DNA of 64,000 bases from Physcomitrium patens (taxonomy: Eukaryota > Streptophyta > Bryopsida > Funariales > Funariaceae), in the NCBI RefSeq assembly GCF_000002425.4, contig NC_037275.1, forward strand, positions 10,030,533 to 10,094,532, given 5' to 3'. Both the position numbers and the translations under genes were made by a program. This document shows, piece after piece, positions 47,729-60,280 of the stretch. Position 1 is the stretch's first letter. Each line of letters starts with the position of its first letter. A model generated the notes under the pieces. It worked only from the letters and a program-made list of their open reading frames with translations, was not told where the DNA came from and made no database searches.

Positions 47729-48941
47729 TTTAATTTTTTATCCCAAAAAATTTTTTAAAGGAAAAATTAATTAAATTTTTTTTAATTTTTAATTAAATAT
47801 AATGATAAAAATTTTTTATTTTTTTTAAAAACCATGAATAAATTAAATATTTATTATAAAAATGAAACAAACCAAAATATAGCTGATCTATTTTTTATTT
47901 CTTGTATAAAAAAAATAATCAATATTAAATCCTTGTTTATAAAATATCTACTTTTGAGAAAAAATTAATCAATAAATTTTTTGAATTAGAAAAATTCTTT
48001 CTAAAACAAAAGTATCATGTACATTAAGTGTTGTTATATATGCCATCTAAAAATTATTCTTTGAAGCAAGAGTGATGGTTAAAAATTGGAATTCATAAGC
48101 AACCTCTAAATAAATGTTATCACTAAGGTGAATGCAAATTCATATAAGCAAGGAGTAGAATATAGATTAGTGTAGATCCAATGAAGAAGCGATTTTGGGT
48201 TCCAAACATGCTCTCCTCTAAATTGCTCGCCTTCCAATCTCCTTGCCCTCTTAGTTCTTCTATATTCCCTCCTTCCATTCTCAAAAATCTAATTAACAAT
48301 TGAAATTAAATCTAAGCATAAACTATGATCCAATAGCCTACAATGGTAGAGCCAATTAATTGAATTGGAAGGTTTCTATGATATAATTCTATAAGAGAGG
48401 ACAAAGATTGGAAATAATGAATGAGAGATAAAAAGATAGAGATGTTGGAATAGAGAACTGTCGAGAGAGAATAAAAATGGAAAAGTTGGAAATTGGAATA
48501 TGGAATGGAAATAAGGAATTAATCACGAGATATCAATGGAGATGTGGCATTAATAAAATAGAGATATAGCTTTAATAGCTCTTTATTTATAAACCAAATA
48601 ATGTATGTAATATTCCTAAATTCTAGACATATAATATAATTGGATATTATATAATACAATAGATTATAAAATTCTTACATTCTAATTTTAAAACATACAT
48701 TTCTAACATGACTATTATTATTATAATAATAATAGTATTGAATAAAAATAATATTTTAATAAATTGATAAAATTATATATATTAAAAATAAATAATTTTA
48801 AATAATTTTAATTATTATCAAATATATTAAAATATATAAATTTTTAAATTTATATATATATCATTTTATTTTGAAAAAGTAATTGTAAATTTTAAAACAC
48901 AAATAGAATTCTAAAATAATATTTAAAATTTTGTGATATTT

Positions 48942-48988
<47 letters not shown>

Positions 48989-51500
48989 TAAACTTATATT
49001 AACAAAAACCTACGTTATTGGAAATTATCTCATTTTGAAGAATTGTTGATAAACTTAAAAACACCAAAGAAATAACATATGTCTTAATTACTTAAATAAA
49101 CATAAATAAATAAAAGTAAGCAAAGATAAAGAGAATATGTTAGGTACATAATATCTTATTTAAGAAACTTGAAAGAATTTTGCAGATGTAAGTTAGATCT
49201 TTAGATTTTTATAGATATACCATGTAACTATCAAAACTTGTCTTGCAAATTTCTTAATTTTAAAAAGCAGCATTGGAAGCAATTTACAACTTGGTTCTTA
49301 GACCATAAATTATGTGATCTTTAAGAAACTTCTATAAGGTCCTTAGTAATAGTATATATAAGGATAAACCCAATCCCATTGTTAATCTTGTCAATGCCTT
49401 TCTCTTATTCTAATCTTGGTTCAAGACTCTCTAGCTTCTTTGTATTTGACATAGCCATTTTAGTTCTTTTATTTCTTATATCTATTTCTTTTCTCTTTAC
49501 TTTCTTCCCTCTTTAGTGATACATGAGTGCATTATTTTTTAAGTTTTGTCTAGATTCATATATTTTAAAAATGGTAATAATAACTACAAATAATAATGTG
49601 ACTTAATTCCTTAAAAAATTTCAAATCTTTAGCGGTACAAAAATTTATTGTAGTTAATTTTTATTGGATAAATGAACAACTTCTTGGTATCTATGTAATG
49701 AGCAAAATAAGTTTTTTAGAAGTTTTACTAATTAATAAAATAATAATAATAATAATAATAATTTTTAATATATGTTTATATATATATATATATATATATG
49801 CTTTAAAATAAATATTATAATAATCATAATCTACATAAAAGAAAGAAGAAATAAGATATAGATAAAGACTTCAAAAAATAATATAAGAGTGATATTATTA
49901 ATTTTTGTTCATTTAAATATCCGAAAAAAATCCATTCAAATAAAAATATAATGAGACTATTGTTAAAATATTATTGTTAATGACTTTGACACATGCTCGA
50001 AAATAGATGATGATGCAATGTTAATATGGGAATACATTGAGTCTCAATCAACAATGAATAGCAATGGCACGAAAGATGTTTCTAACTTACCTCCATGATT
50101 GTATATTTGATTTTAAAACCACCGCACAAAGTTATAAACTATTATTGATGATAAATAACAGAGTAAGAAGATGAGTGGAATTCCACGTCTAATTGTAAGT
50201 ATGATATGCATTAATATTAAAATATATACATACTTAAATAATATTTTAATAACAATTGATGAAATTAAAATGCTACATAAGCCTTGAATTTACACATGCA
50301 CATAACAATATTTAAATTACTGATGTGTTGTAAATAAAAGTTGCAAGACTTAAAAACAAATTTGTAAGTAAATGAAATTTTAATTTTTTTTTATTTTCTT
50401 AGAAAATGGCATATTCAATGTAATAGAATTACATTTTACAAAAAAATATAATATTTTTTGGTATCCAAGTTATTATTTGTGAATTTCAAACTATATTAAC
50501 CTTCAACCAAAAAGAATCTTTCAGAATTAATATAAACTCTAACTTGAATATTAAAAACAAACTACATATACATTTGAAGTAAAAGAAGATGCATCCCAAA
50601 TTGTTTTTATGTAGAGATATTCAATAAAATCTACTCAAAGTAAAAATAATAAGAATAATAATAATAACTTTTTAAAAACGTGTTTTAATGTATTCAGCAA
50701 GTCATACAATTATTACTTTTGAAGTGATACATGATTTCTTTGTACTTTTGTAATTATAAGCTTTGCTGATTGACAAAACCATCATCCATGTCACATTCTA
50801 AAAATTCAGTAGTACACATATAAAATGACCTCAAGGTCTTAACATACGAAGAAAAGACATAACTGTCCCAGTAAAAATGTTCGATATGAAGGTTGATAGT
50901 CACTAAATGCAAAGAAAAATTAAGATTGCACCAATAACCGCCCATTGCAGTTTTTACGTAAATTAAACTGGCAAAGGACTAATACAAGAACTGTGTAATT
51001 TGCAATTCCGAGAATAGGCATTGTCTATTCAATTTCTCAAAATGGACTGAACCAGAGAAACTGAGAAAAGAAATATTCAGTCTTACCCACACACATGCAC
51101 ACTCACCGCTATTTTATTTCCGTGGAAAATGACTGATCATTGAGTGGACATTCGTTTGTTTAATTCCATTCATGGATTTAAATAGAAGGAAATCTACCTC
51201 AGCTATGCAATGGGTAACCCCATCAAATGCTACACTTCATAATATAAATAAGATTAATTTCTCTCTACTCTTCCAACACAATCTTGAACTAAAATTATCT
51301 GTGTAACCTACAAATTCAAGTGAAGAGACTCTAAAGACCTTAGAAATCACAACACATCCATGACCAACTCTCATGATCGTTTCCTAAATCATGATGGCAA
51401 TGATCTGCATGCAAATTATTACACAAGTAAATTAGAGGAGATGTATTCATTACTCCTACATGGAACTCCACAAAATGAACACTGAAAACAAGTATCCGCT
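47086..51500. other. AT-rich DNA with homopolymers and one LTR-like fragment
   Basis: No gene. An A30 run lies at 47,694-47,723 followed by about 100 bases of odd T/A-only low-complexity sequence, and an A37 run at 48,946-48,982. (AAT)n and (TA)n microsatellites lie at about 49,737-49,800. Normal GC returns near 50,950. Positions 51,000-51,500 are the 3' flank of the PDH gene. Confidence 0.5.
49138..49531 (+). repeat. candidate solo LTR or LTR fragment
   Basis: Begins TGTTAGGTACATA, like the element 1 LTR start (TGTTAGGGACATA). It has GAAACTTC (a two-unit heat-shock-type site) at 49,325-49,332 and TATATATA at 49,353-49,360. A patch after the TATA (TCTTGTCAATGCCTTT) is shared with the element 3 LTR. 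The right end (…GAGTGCA) is a guess and no target duplication was found. Confidence 0.4.
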
Positions 51501-54500
51501 CTACGCTGTTGCCTTTCGCTTATCCTGCTTCCGGAAGCATATTCGCCTAGCAGCCCGAATCACATCATCGATCTGCAGAAACAAGAGCAAAACATGTCAT
51601 CTAATCCATTCCTGAATCAGAGGGTGCCATTCAGAAAAAAGCCTCATCAAACTAGTCATAGGCGTAAAACTCCTACCAATGGTCAGGATATACACCATTT
51701 ATATCACCGATGTGTGCTGATAATATATACCATTCATCTCATTCCAAAAAATAATTATGGCACTGGGAGTAATTACCTGAGGCACTGCGAGTCGCTCTAA
51801 GTTGGCCGCATACGGCATAGGTACATCAGCACCACATATCCGCTCCACTGGAGCGTCCAAGTAATAAAAGCTTTCCTCGACAACGCTCGCACTGTAAAAC
51901 ATTCCAACCCTCACTGTCATCATGAGTTACAAAATCCACGCTATATTCGCGACAGCTAAGAACCGTGTAAATCTTAAGGACATGCATTCGTGTATAAAAC
52001 TACGCGAACCATACCAAATCTCAGCGCAAACTCCATGCTGAGGCCATCCTTCCTCAAGACATAACAACCTTGAGGTCTTGCGCACTGATGCGTTGATTGT
52101 TTCTCTGTCAAGAGGTCGGATTGACCTCAAGTTGACCACCTACAAAAACAGAAACAAAGAGCCCATTCAACATCCGGCAGAACAATTCATTTCAGGGATT
52201 TCCGGAAAATCTGTTGACAATCCTCCGTAAGCTTAATGTGCTCGAACAGTTCCACAGAGAGTCTAACCTCTACGCTTATGCCTTCTTTCGCAAGTTCATC
52301 AGCAGCCTGCACATCAGAGTGACCTGTTTGGTTAATCTCTATGTTCCGCAAAGTCTTCATTCGTCAAGGCAGAAATAAAGATAGCAACTCACTCATGAGC
52401 ATCGGCGAGGCTGATGATTTAACAAAGGCGTATTTAAAATAGTATGTTGGATTCCAAATATTTAAAAATATTTAAAACATCTTTTATGGTAAAAGAGATT
52501 AGTAAATTCTTAAAACAATATGTACCCACACCTAAAAACACACAGCTGAGTACGGATATTGAGGACGCACCTTCAAAGCATACCCAACCATCTTCGAGAA
52601 TGTCACAATGGTAAGGTCACTCCCTTCCCTCATTATCTGCAAAGCACGACAATACGTAGTTGACATACAGTGATCTCCACTCACAGTCAAAGCTGCATTG
52701 TTGACCAACTAGGCACATCAGAAAACAACCAACTGTGCACGAGCCGGATGATTAACCATCAAAGTATGGATCTAATCAAGTGCAAACATTTCATTTTGTT
52801 AGTTCCAACAGTTCACTTTAGCTGAACCCGAAACAGTGACTTACCTTAGCCTTTCCAATTGGGAGCGTGAAGCTAGGGTCAAGCACCTCCTTCGATACTG
52901 GGAAAGATTCTCCATACCTGTCATAAGTCGACAACAAAATGTCAAAATAATCGTTCCATTTGTTCGCATATCACACACATCTTTTTCAGAACGTTCAGGA
53001 CATCGTGGCTATGTTTCCATCCATTTCAAACAAAACTCTATCACAGAACCATTTCAATGAGTAGGATACAGGACGGAATCCATAACGTCAGAAAACAACC
53101 ACAAGCCCTAAAACTAGGGCAAACAACTAACAAAGCTAGAGAAAAAGTCGAGGACTCGCACAATAGTTCGTTCTCTAGAAAAACAACGGGATCTGGATCC
53201 CGAATAGCAGCCTTCATGAGTCCGCGGGCATCTTCAGCGTCGTAAGGAACCAAGACCTTGAGCCCAGGAACTTGGCCGTACCATGCAGCAAAGCACTGCA
53301 AAAATGAACAGGTAAGATTTGATTGAAGACATGTATCGGTTAAAAACAAGGCAGCAGAATGTGCATAATCCTCCAATAGTCACGAGCAAGCAAGCGCGCA
53401 AAAGATCAACCAACCCAGTAAATGAAGCTGTCATGTCAAACCAATCCAAATGTAAGAAACTACCTAATTACCTGAGAATGTTGAGCGGCGACACCTGCAG
53501 CTGCTCCGTTAGGGCCCCGGAACACTATGGGAACATTAATCGTCCCACCAGACATGTAGTTCGTCTTAGCTGCTGAATTGATGAGATGATCGATGGCCTG
53601 TCAACAACCATCCAATAATACATTGTTACTTACAAATCAAGCCAGATCACTTCATTTCAACCAAAACAACGCAACATTCATACGACTTAAGCATCTTCAA
53701 AGAAACAATTCTTTTCCCCAAGAATCCACGCACTCATGCCAATATGCACACTGCCTTAAACCACAGCAAGAAGAAAGAACATGAGTATCAACTGACCTGC
53801 ATGGCGAAGTTAAAGGTCATGAACTCCACGATGGGCTTCAAGCCGTACATTGCAGCTCCAACACCAAGTCCAGTGAAACCAGCCTGTACACAAGACCATA
53901 ATGCCCAAACCATCAAACCGACTCCTAATACCACAAAAAATCCGACCCCAACCACTCCGGCAAACACTGTGAGTGTGTGTGATAAAAATAAAACCCAAAC
54001 TATACCGCAGGAGACGGAGCAGAAAAGGAGAATCTCAGGAGGTAGAAGGTAAAAGAGAAGGGGAAGTCGAAAATATACAAACCTCCGTAATAGGAGTATC
54101 CAAAACACGGTCTGGTCCAAATTTCTGCAAGAGACCCTTTGTGACCTGCCAACACCCCCAACCAAACATGCTACGTTGAGCTCACCCAAATTGCAAATTG
54201 CTTCCACATGAATTGCATTGGCTGCACTCAAGCTTTGCACTCGCACATGAATTCCTATATTATGCACAATGAAAACAATACAAATGAAGAGTACATTTTC
54301 ATATACAAAAACCATCAAACGTAAAAGCGCATAGTTGTACCTTGTATGCCCCTTGATATTCTCCAACCTAAAAGAAAACAAGCACGCCGTGAGAAAAACT
54401 TCTCCAAAGTGGGAAAATAACGAAGTGCTGGCCTAAGCTGTAAGGAATTCCGACTCGTATAACCGCTGCAGACAGCGCAACCGTCACTAACCTCCCTCAT

Positions 54501-55687
54501 TATTGCAATTCTGGTTTACGCCCAGTTTTTTCATAACAACCTATAAGTATGAAACGTCGCTGTCATACGATGATTTCCCACATCCAACGCATTTTCACAG
54601 GACCTAACCAGCGCCTAAATTGTAGGAATGAATCTTGCGGGGAGGGATTCCTACCTCTTCACCCATAACAAAGACCTTGGAGTCCGCTGTCATCTCCTCA
54701 TCGATGGCAGAGTTCAAAGCCTCTCGAACGGTGATCTGTGCAAAATCGAATCAACCTTCGCATTAATTCCGACATTCATACAAAGATCGCAGGTTTATAC
54801 TCAAAGATGCCGCGGAAGTTTCCACAACACGATTCGAAACACTCCATTCCACTCCAGACTCATCACCCCTGTCCAATCCTTTACCAATGCTGAGAGAACA
54901 GACAATTGGGCAAGAAACCATAGTCCCTATCTATGGACATATGTTTTTACATTCGACAGCAAATCGAATCGGTGATCTTGTATCCTCCTTGCTAATCCAA
55001 CACCTGATTTATCATAGAATTCCTGACGTGCCATATGAATATCACCAAACATGGACGATAGAATATCCTGTTTCTAAGGATGGTAGAAACATCAATGAAT
55101 GCCCTCAACGATCAGCTAATGGATTTATGAAACAACCGCCAACTTCCGTTACCTACAAGACCAATCATGAACAGGCAACAGACAAAGCCGATGCAATCAC
55201 GATACACGTCAATCACCAAAAACCATACAGCACGTAATCCTCACTCCATTCCACAACCAAGCAATCCAAAGATCCAGCCCGGGGCACTAACCGAATCTCC
55301 CGACGCCGACATGAACCTCTTGGAAACCGCCCAGACCGCAGCCGCGGAAGCTCCATCACCGCCATTACCCCCTCTCTGCACAAAGCACCAATGCCAACAA
55401 CCACTCAACAAATTTCGATCGCCAAAATTCAGCAAACCCTCTGTATCCACACTCCACCGCTATGAACGCGAATCCAGGCAACAGGTTCCAGGGCTCGTCC
55501 GCGAAGCCCCGGCTACTCCAAGACATCACTCCTCTGGCTAACCAATCCGGCTCCACAAATTACACGCAGAACCAAACTAACACCGATTAAAAAGAAAAAG
55601 AACAAAAACTCCGCAGAGAGAATCGCCTCACAGACGCACCAAGAGAGAGGAGACAAGCGCGCGATTCTTCCCGAAAGCTGCCAACAT
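51501..55687 (-). CDS. PDHB: pyruvate dehydrogenase E1 component subunit beta, mitochondrial
   Basis: Fourteen in-phase GT-AG exons: 55640-55687, 55292-55375, 54655-54735, 54341-54367, 54084-54146, 53797-53883, 53472-53597, 53162-53295, 52845-52917, 52571-52636, 52268-52306, 52015-52139, 51777-51891 and 51501-51572. They encode 379 residues, slightly longer than the usual 360 because of the transit region. The first about 44 residues ([16 protein letters not shown] then Ala/Ser/Arg-rich to [10 protein letters not shown]) form a mitochondrial presequence. The mature part starts [24 protein letters not shown] holds the Glu (about 101) that activates thiamine diphosphate, and [20 protein letters not shown] marks the mitochondrial rather than plastid type. 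With E1-alpha it decarboxylates pyruvate in the matrix and acetylates E2 lipoyl groups. Exon 1 joins exon 2 by a GTGCGT donor, the least certain splice. Confidence 0.96.
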
Positions 55688-56655
55688 GGCTGCAAGCCAC
55701 AACCACGCTCACACAACAATGCAGCACCACCACCACCACTCTCCCCTTCGTCACCGCAACGAGAGAAAGCTCTGCGGAGATGCGACGGAGAATGGCGATG
55801 GAGCATCGCAAAGGTGCACTCCCCATGCCCCCCACCGGCTCTGCGCCGAAGCTGCCCCGAAGCTGCTTCCCCTTGGGCCCAGTCCTAGCCAGGCCCGGCC
55901 ATGCTCAGCGATGCACGGCCACCCGGCATCACCGAAGGGCCCCACTCTAGGGGGAAGGGCCCCCATGCTAGGGTTTATCGTTTGGCTCCTCTCCCCATAA
56001 ATATCTAAGGCAGGTCTTGCCCCTTTCCATCCTTTGCCCCCTTTCACTGTTCTCATGTCGAGGGTGCTGCTCTTCATTCATCAATAAATTCATCCTCCAT
56101 CTCCCTGACTTCATCCAACTGTTTTGTTGTGAAAGGTGAGAACTCAAAGAGTGAGTAAGAATTCAACACAGCAACAGAAACTGGATAGATGAAGATATGG
56201 ATGTATTCATCCATCCGTTTTGGTGCACAAGGGCGTGGTGTTCGCCATCGCCGTCGAAGCTTTTTGCGAGGATTCCTTTTGGAATTGCTTTCTCTCACTT
56301 TTCGCCATAGCTGAGCTGAGCTGAGCTGAGCGGGGTCCATGCCTTCCTTCTGCTGGAAAAGCCCATCTGTGCACACATGCTTGTGAGAGGGAGAGGGTCG
56401 ATGGCATAGGATTCTAGGTATATAGCGATGTTTTCACGTCAATCGGAACTTCTTTCTGGCGCTCTGTCTCATCTCGTTGGAGTTCTAGCTCAGACCTAGA
56501 CGGCACCCTGGAATGAGACCGTAGTTCCTTTGAAGCTTCTTCTGCAGTATCTTAATTGCTGCGATAGCTGTAGTTCTTCTTCTTGGTTTCGGAATCCGTT
56601 GGGACGAATTGAGATTTTTTTCGGGTCTAGTTTGTGATTATTATTATTATTTCAC

Positions 56656-56701
<46 letters not shown>

Positions 56702-57076
56702 TAGTTTTAGTTTTGTAATTCCTAGTAGGCGAGTGTGATTCTCGTAAGGAATCGGCTACTGGATCAGGTTTTCCGAGTTCGACGAAAGATGTTGATGGAT
56801 TGAGCAGGGATTAGGATTTACGTTTGGAATAAGGTTGCGCCCGCGCTGATCCGTGGAAGCTGTTGGAAGCCGTAGATACATTCTCTCTTGATCGTGTCGA
56901 GGAATGTGCACGGGTGTTTGTGATCTAGTGGTGATTGTTTGGAATGAAAGCAGTAGAAGGAGAGGTGTGGAGAGAGTGTATTTAAGGTTGCATAGTTGGA
57001 GATCGAAAGGGTACCTACTGCGGTAAAGGTCGTCGTAGGGGGGGACTGTGGCAAGCGGGGGGGGGGGGGGGGGGAG
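55688..57076. promoter_or_regulatory. divergent promoter region between PDHB and the C2H2 membrane gene
   Basis: A 1.39-kb head-to-head spacer. The PDHB side is GC-rich (55,700-56,000). Inside are about 4.5 units of GCTGA at 56,310-56,331, a T43 run at 56,658-56,700 and an uninterrupted G18 run at 57,057-57,074 ending two bases before the ATG at 57,077. Minus-strand frames here (for example 56,074-56,376) have no recognisable product, and I found no clear TATA box. Confidence 0.5.
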
Positions 57077-60000
57077 ATGATGACGAGGAGATTTTGGAGC
57101 CCAGGATCCTATGTTTTAATTTTCCTGGTGCTGGTCTTGGGTTCAAGCAGTTTCATGGCACATGCGGTACGTCACCTGCCCCTCTAACATTTTTATTTAT
57201 TTATTATTTTTTACTGTTTATTTATTTATTTCTCCCAATGATAATCAACTACTTTTTGAGAAATCAAGCTCATAATTGGGTTGATTACCATTGTTATGTC
57301 ATGTTTATGGTTTTATGGTTGTATGGTTGTATGTATGTTTTTTTTTCTCTCTCGCTTTCTCTCTTTAGGTCAGTCAGGCAAGGTTGTTTCAGTATGTTAG
57401 CAACTTAATCCCAACCTTGTCGCAGGGATCATGATTTCTGATTCTGGAAGACATCATCTTTCATGGATCGTCTCAATTAAAGAGAGACGCTCTTTGGTTG
57501 TGTTGTCATTACACTGTTTGCATTTGATCCATGCCGAAGAAATTTAGGGTTCTAAGAATTTCGCTCTGCACAATACTGCAAAGATGTCTGTTAATAAAGT
57601 CTAACCCAATTTTTGGAATGGCGATCCAGGAAAATAGCAGGGTTTTAGAGGAAAGGTACGTTTTGAGTGCAGTAGTTTTTATTTATATTTTTATGTATTT
57701 TTATATATTCTTCTTTTAGCTTTCTTTGTGGTTCACTTTTTGGTAAGTTACTAATGCATATTTCGTTCCTGCCACTTGCAGGCAGCGGGAATTGAGGGAA
57801 GAGAAGAACATAGTGCATTGTTCTAGATCACGGAGTAGGACTGTCCGAGAAATTGTTCATGAGGTGTGCATATCTTCGCATGGCTTCTGTAGTTGGTTCT
57901 AAATGATCTGTCATGTCTTTCACTGCAATCAGAATCGTATAGAAATTTTCTTAGTCGTAGAAAGTGTTGGTCTAGTATAGACGACGATCATTTAGCAGAT
58001 GGTATTGAATTTGGTGAGAGCATTAAATATATGTACTAAGATAATTTTTATCTTCAGATTGATCAATTTATGTCCACAAAACTTCAATATTGCACAGAAG
58101 TTGAATGTCGTGTAGTGCTGCGTGTGAGTTTGCTAGAATCATGTTCCAAAATTTTACGTATTTAGTATCTTTGGTGGTTAATCTAGAATGAACCTTTTAA
58201 AATATTGAGAACACATGTTTTGACGAAGCAATCAACCCTCTTCACGCACACTCGAAACGTGTGGCCTGGAACTTGTGATAGTACCTAACGCCATTTGTGG
58301 AGGCCGAAAAGTATACTTTGCCTGAAAGCTGTCGTCTCCACCCTGCCAACGACATCTACCGTGAGCAAGAGGAGAACATGGATGAATTGCGACCTATGCA
58401 ATGGCAGTGTCGGTATTGCAAGAAAATATTTCGAAATCAAGGGTTCTTGGACACTCATTTTGATAATCGCCATTCTAATTTGCTCGACAAGGTGATGTTT
58501 TGTTTGAGGTTTTAGTGGTTTGAAATTTATTTATTGATTTGTTTGCAATTGCTTCTTTATGCGATAGGATTTGTGCAAGAGGGACCCCCTCCTTACATGA
58601 TAGTGGCCAAGCTCAGTGACGCGAGTGTCCTGGTCTGTATACAAGGTTGTCCTTATCATGGAGATACTCATTTGAGTACATGGTCTGCTTTGCAGAGCTT
58701 AAACATGTGTTTAGCGGATGCTTGTGGAGCATTGCATTGTGATTACTATAACAGTTTATCAACATCGAAGTCACAGAAGCAATCAACATGCAAACCAGCT
58801 GTTGTGGAGAGGAACCGTCATTCGTGCGAGGTGAGAAAGCTTAATACTTATTGAATGTGCAAGAGCTGTTGAAACTTTTAGCTGTTGAATTCACTTTGCT
58901 ACGAGTTGCCAGATGTTTGTTTGGTTCATCATGTAAAAGATAAAAAAAATTCCAATTTGCACTCCAGAAAAATGTGAGCACATTTTGAGGAAGTAATTAT
59001 TATTGAAACATGCTGAAGCTGTTGGTACAGTTTAAGAGTGATGCCCGTATTCTTAAAACTGGCGATTTGAATAGAGCATTGCTGCTCGACTCTGGTGCCC
59101 TTGGACGTAGATGTTTGCTTATCTTTGAAAACAACTGGCTTTTATATTTTTCAAAGTATCTTTTTTAAAACAAGAAACTCATGTTTCTGCTGTATACTGG
59201 AACAGGTGTTGGCTAACACTTGCTTTCCTGCTGATCATAGCCCCGCTGCTCAAAGATTGAACGGTGCAGATCTTCTTATGCTTTTGCTATTGATTGTGCA
59301 ATTCCTTTCGAGTCTTTGTTTGTTTGATTTTTAATGTGTTATCATAGTATTAGCTAATGGTCTTTGATCACCAATTTTTCTTCATTTAATTTCTGAACCT
59401 GGAATTCTATCTTAGATTTCTTCAAGCGACAGTTTTGTGATGCCCATACCTGCAAGAAGAAGCTGAAGATCTTTCCAAGGGGAAATGGGGTATGCTTCGT
59501 TAATTCTTTTCTATCCAGTAGTCATGCTCTGAGATGAATGTAGAACAATATTTGCTCTTCATGTATTACTCCGTGAGCTTGTTTCTGTAAGTCTTCTCTG
59601 GCAAATAAATATAGACAACTTGCTCCTTTCTGTCTGTTTTGATTATGTGACAATTTTGATTCATTACTTTCAGACAAATCATATCAGATCTTTTTGTATA
59701 TTTTCAGGATGGAGTCTTTGTGTTTGTATATCAAATTTCTAATATAAAGAAACTGAAGTGATCCGTGATACACCGACTTTGGGATATTAAGTATGCGTGC
59801 ATGAACATACTAATTCTGTTTTTATTTTTATTGTTGTTCTCATTGTGTAGATAAACAGGAACAAATCTTTGATCTACGCATTTACATTGTTTACCATTGT
59901 GGCGTTGGCGATCTTTTACTTGATAGTATATTTGGTTAGACGGTATGCATTATCACTATACTTGTGCCTTTTGATTAAAACATTTTTGTGGTAATCATGT

Positions 60001-60280
60001 ATTATGCAGCCGATTAATTGGATAATTCGACCGATCCACCCAAGAATCTTTATTTTCTGATAATTAGATCGCTTGGTCATAATTCTAGAACTACTTCGCT
60101 AATTTCAGAGATTAGAGCTAGAGGTAGTGATACCACGGTCTCAACTGATTGAATCTTTCCGAGTTGACCTCGCGTACTGATTGATTTCTTTGTAATGGTT
60201 TGATCAGGGATACTAATATGTTAAAGAAGGGTATGCGGCGGGCATCACTTAGACCAACCTCTAAAGTCCAGAAGGACTGA
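57077..60280 (+). CDS. signal-peptide, C2H2-finger, single-pass membrane protein (conserved plant family)
   Basis: Nine exons in phase: 57077-57166, 57600-57655, 57782-57863, 58282-58491, 58696-58830, 59206-59263, 59416-59489, 59851-59942 and 60208-60280. They give 289 residues. A hydrophobic signal peptide (residues about 11-29) comes first. Next is the family signature EEKNIVHCSRSRSR (55-68) and TLPESCRLHPANDIYREQE (88-106). One C2H2 finger follows, with Cys119, Cys122, His135 and His140 (spacing C2C12H4H) in WQCRYCKKIF and THFDNRHSNLLD. A Cys-rich block (CLADACGALHCD, FCDAHTC) leads to a transmembrane helix (about 241-262) and a short basic tail. I recall the same architecture in uncharacterised plant proteins; no function is known to me. 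Exon 2's acceptor (AATAAAG/TCT) is weak. Two Met codons are adjacent at the start. Confidence 0.85.

Noticed and set aside
53788..54381. 197-codon minus-strand frame within PDHB
   Set aside because: It runs through introns of PDHB; only the 87-base exon at its end is coding and it belongs to PDHB.
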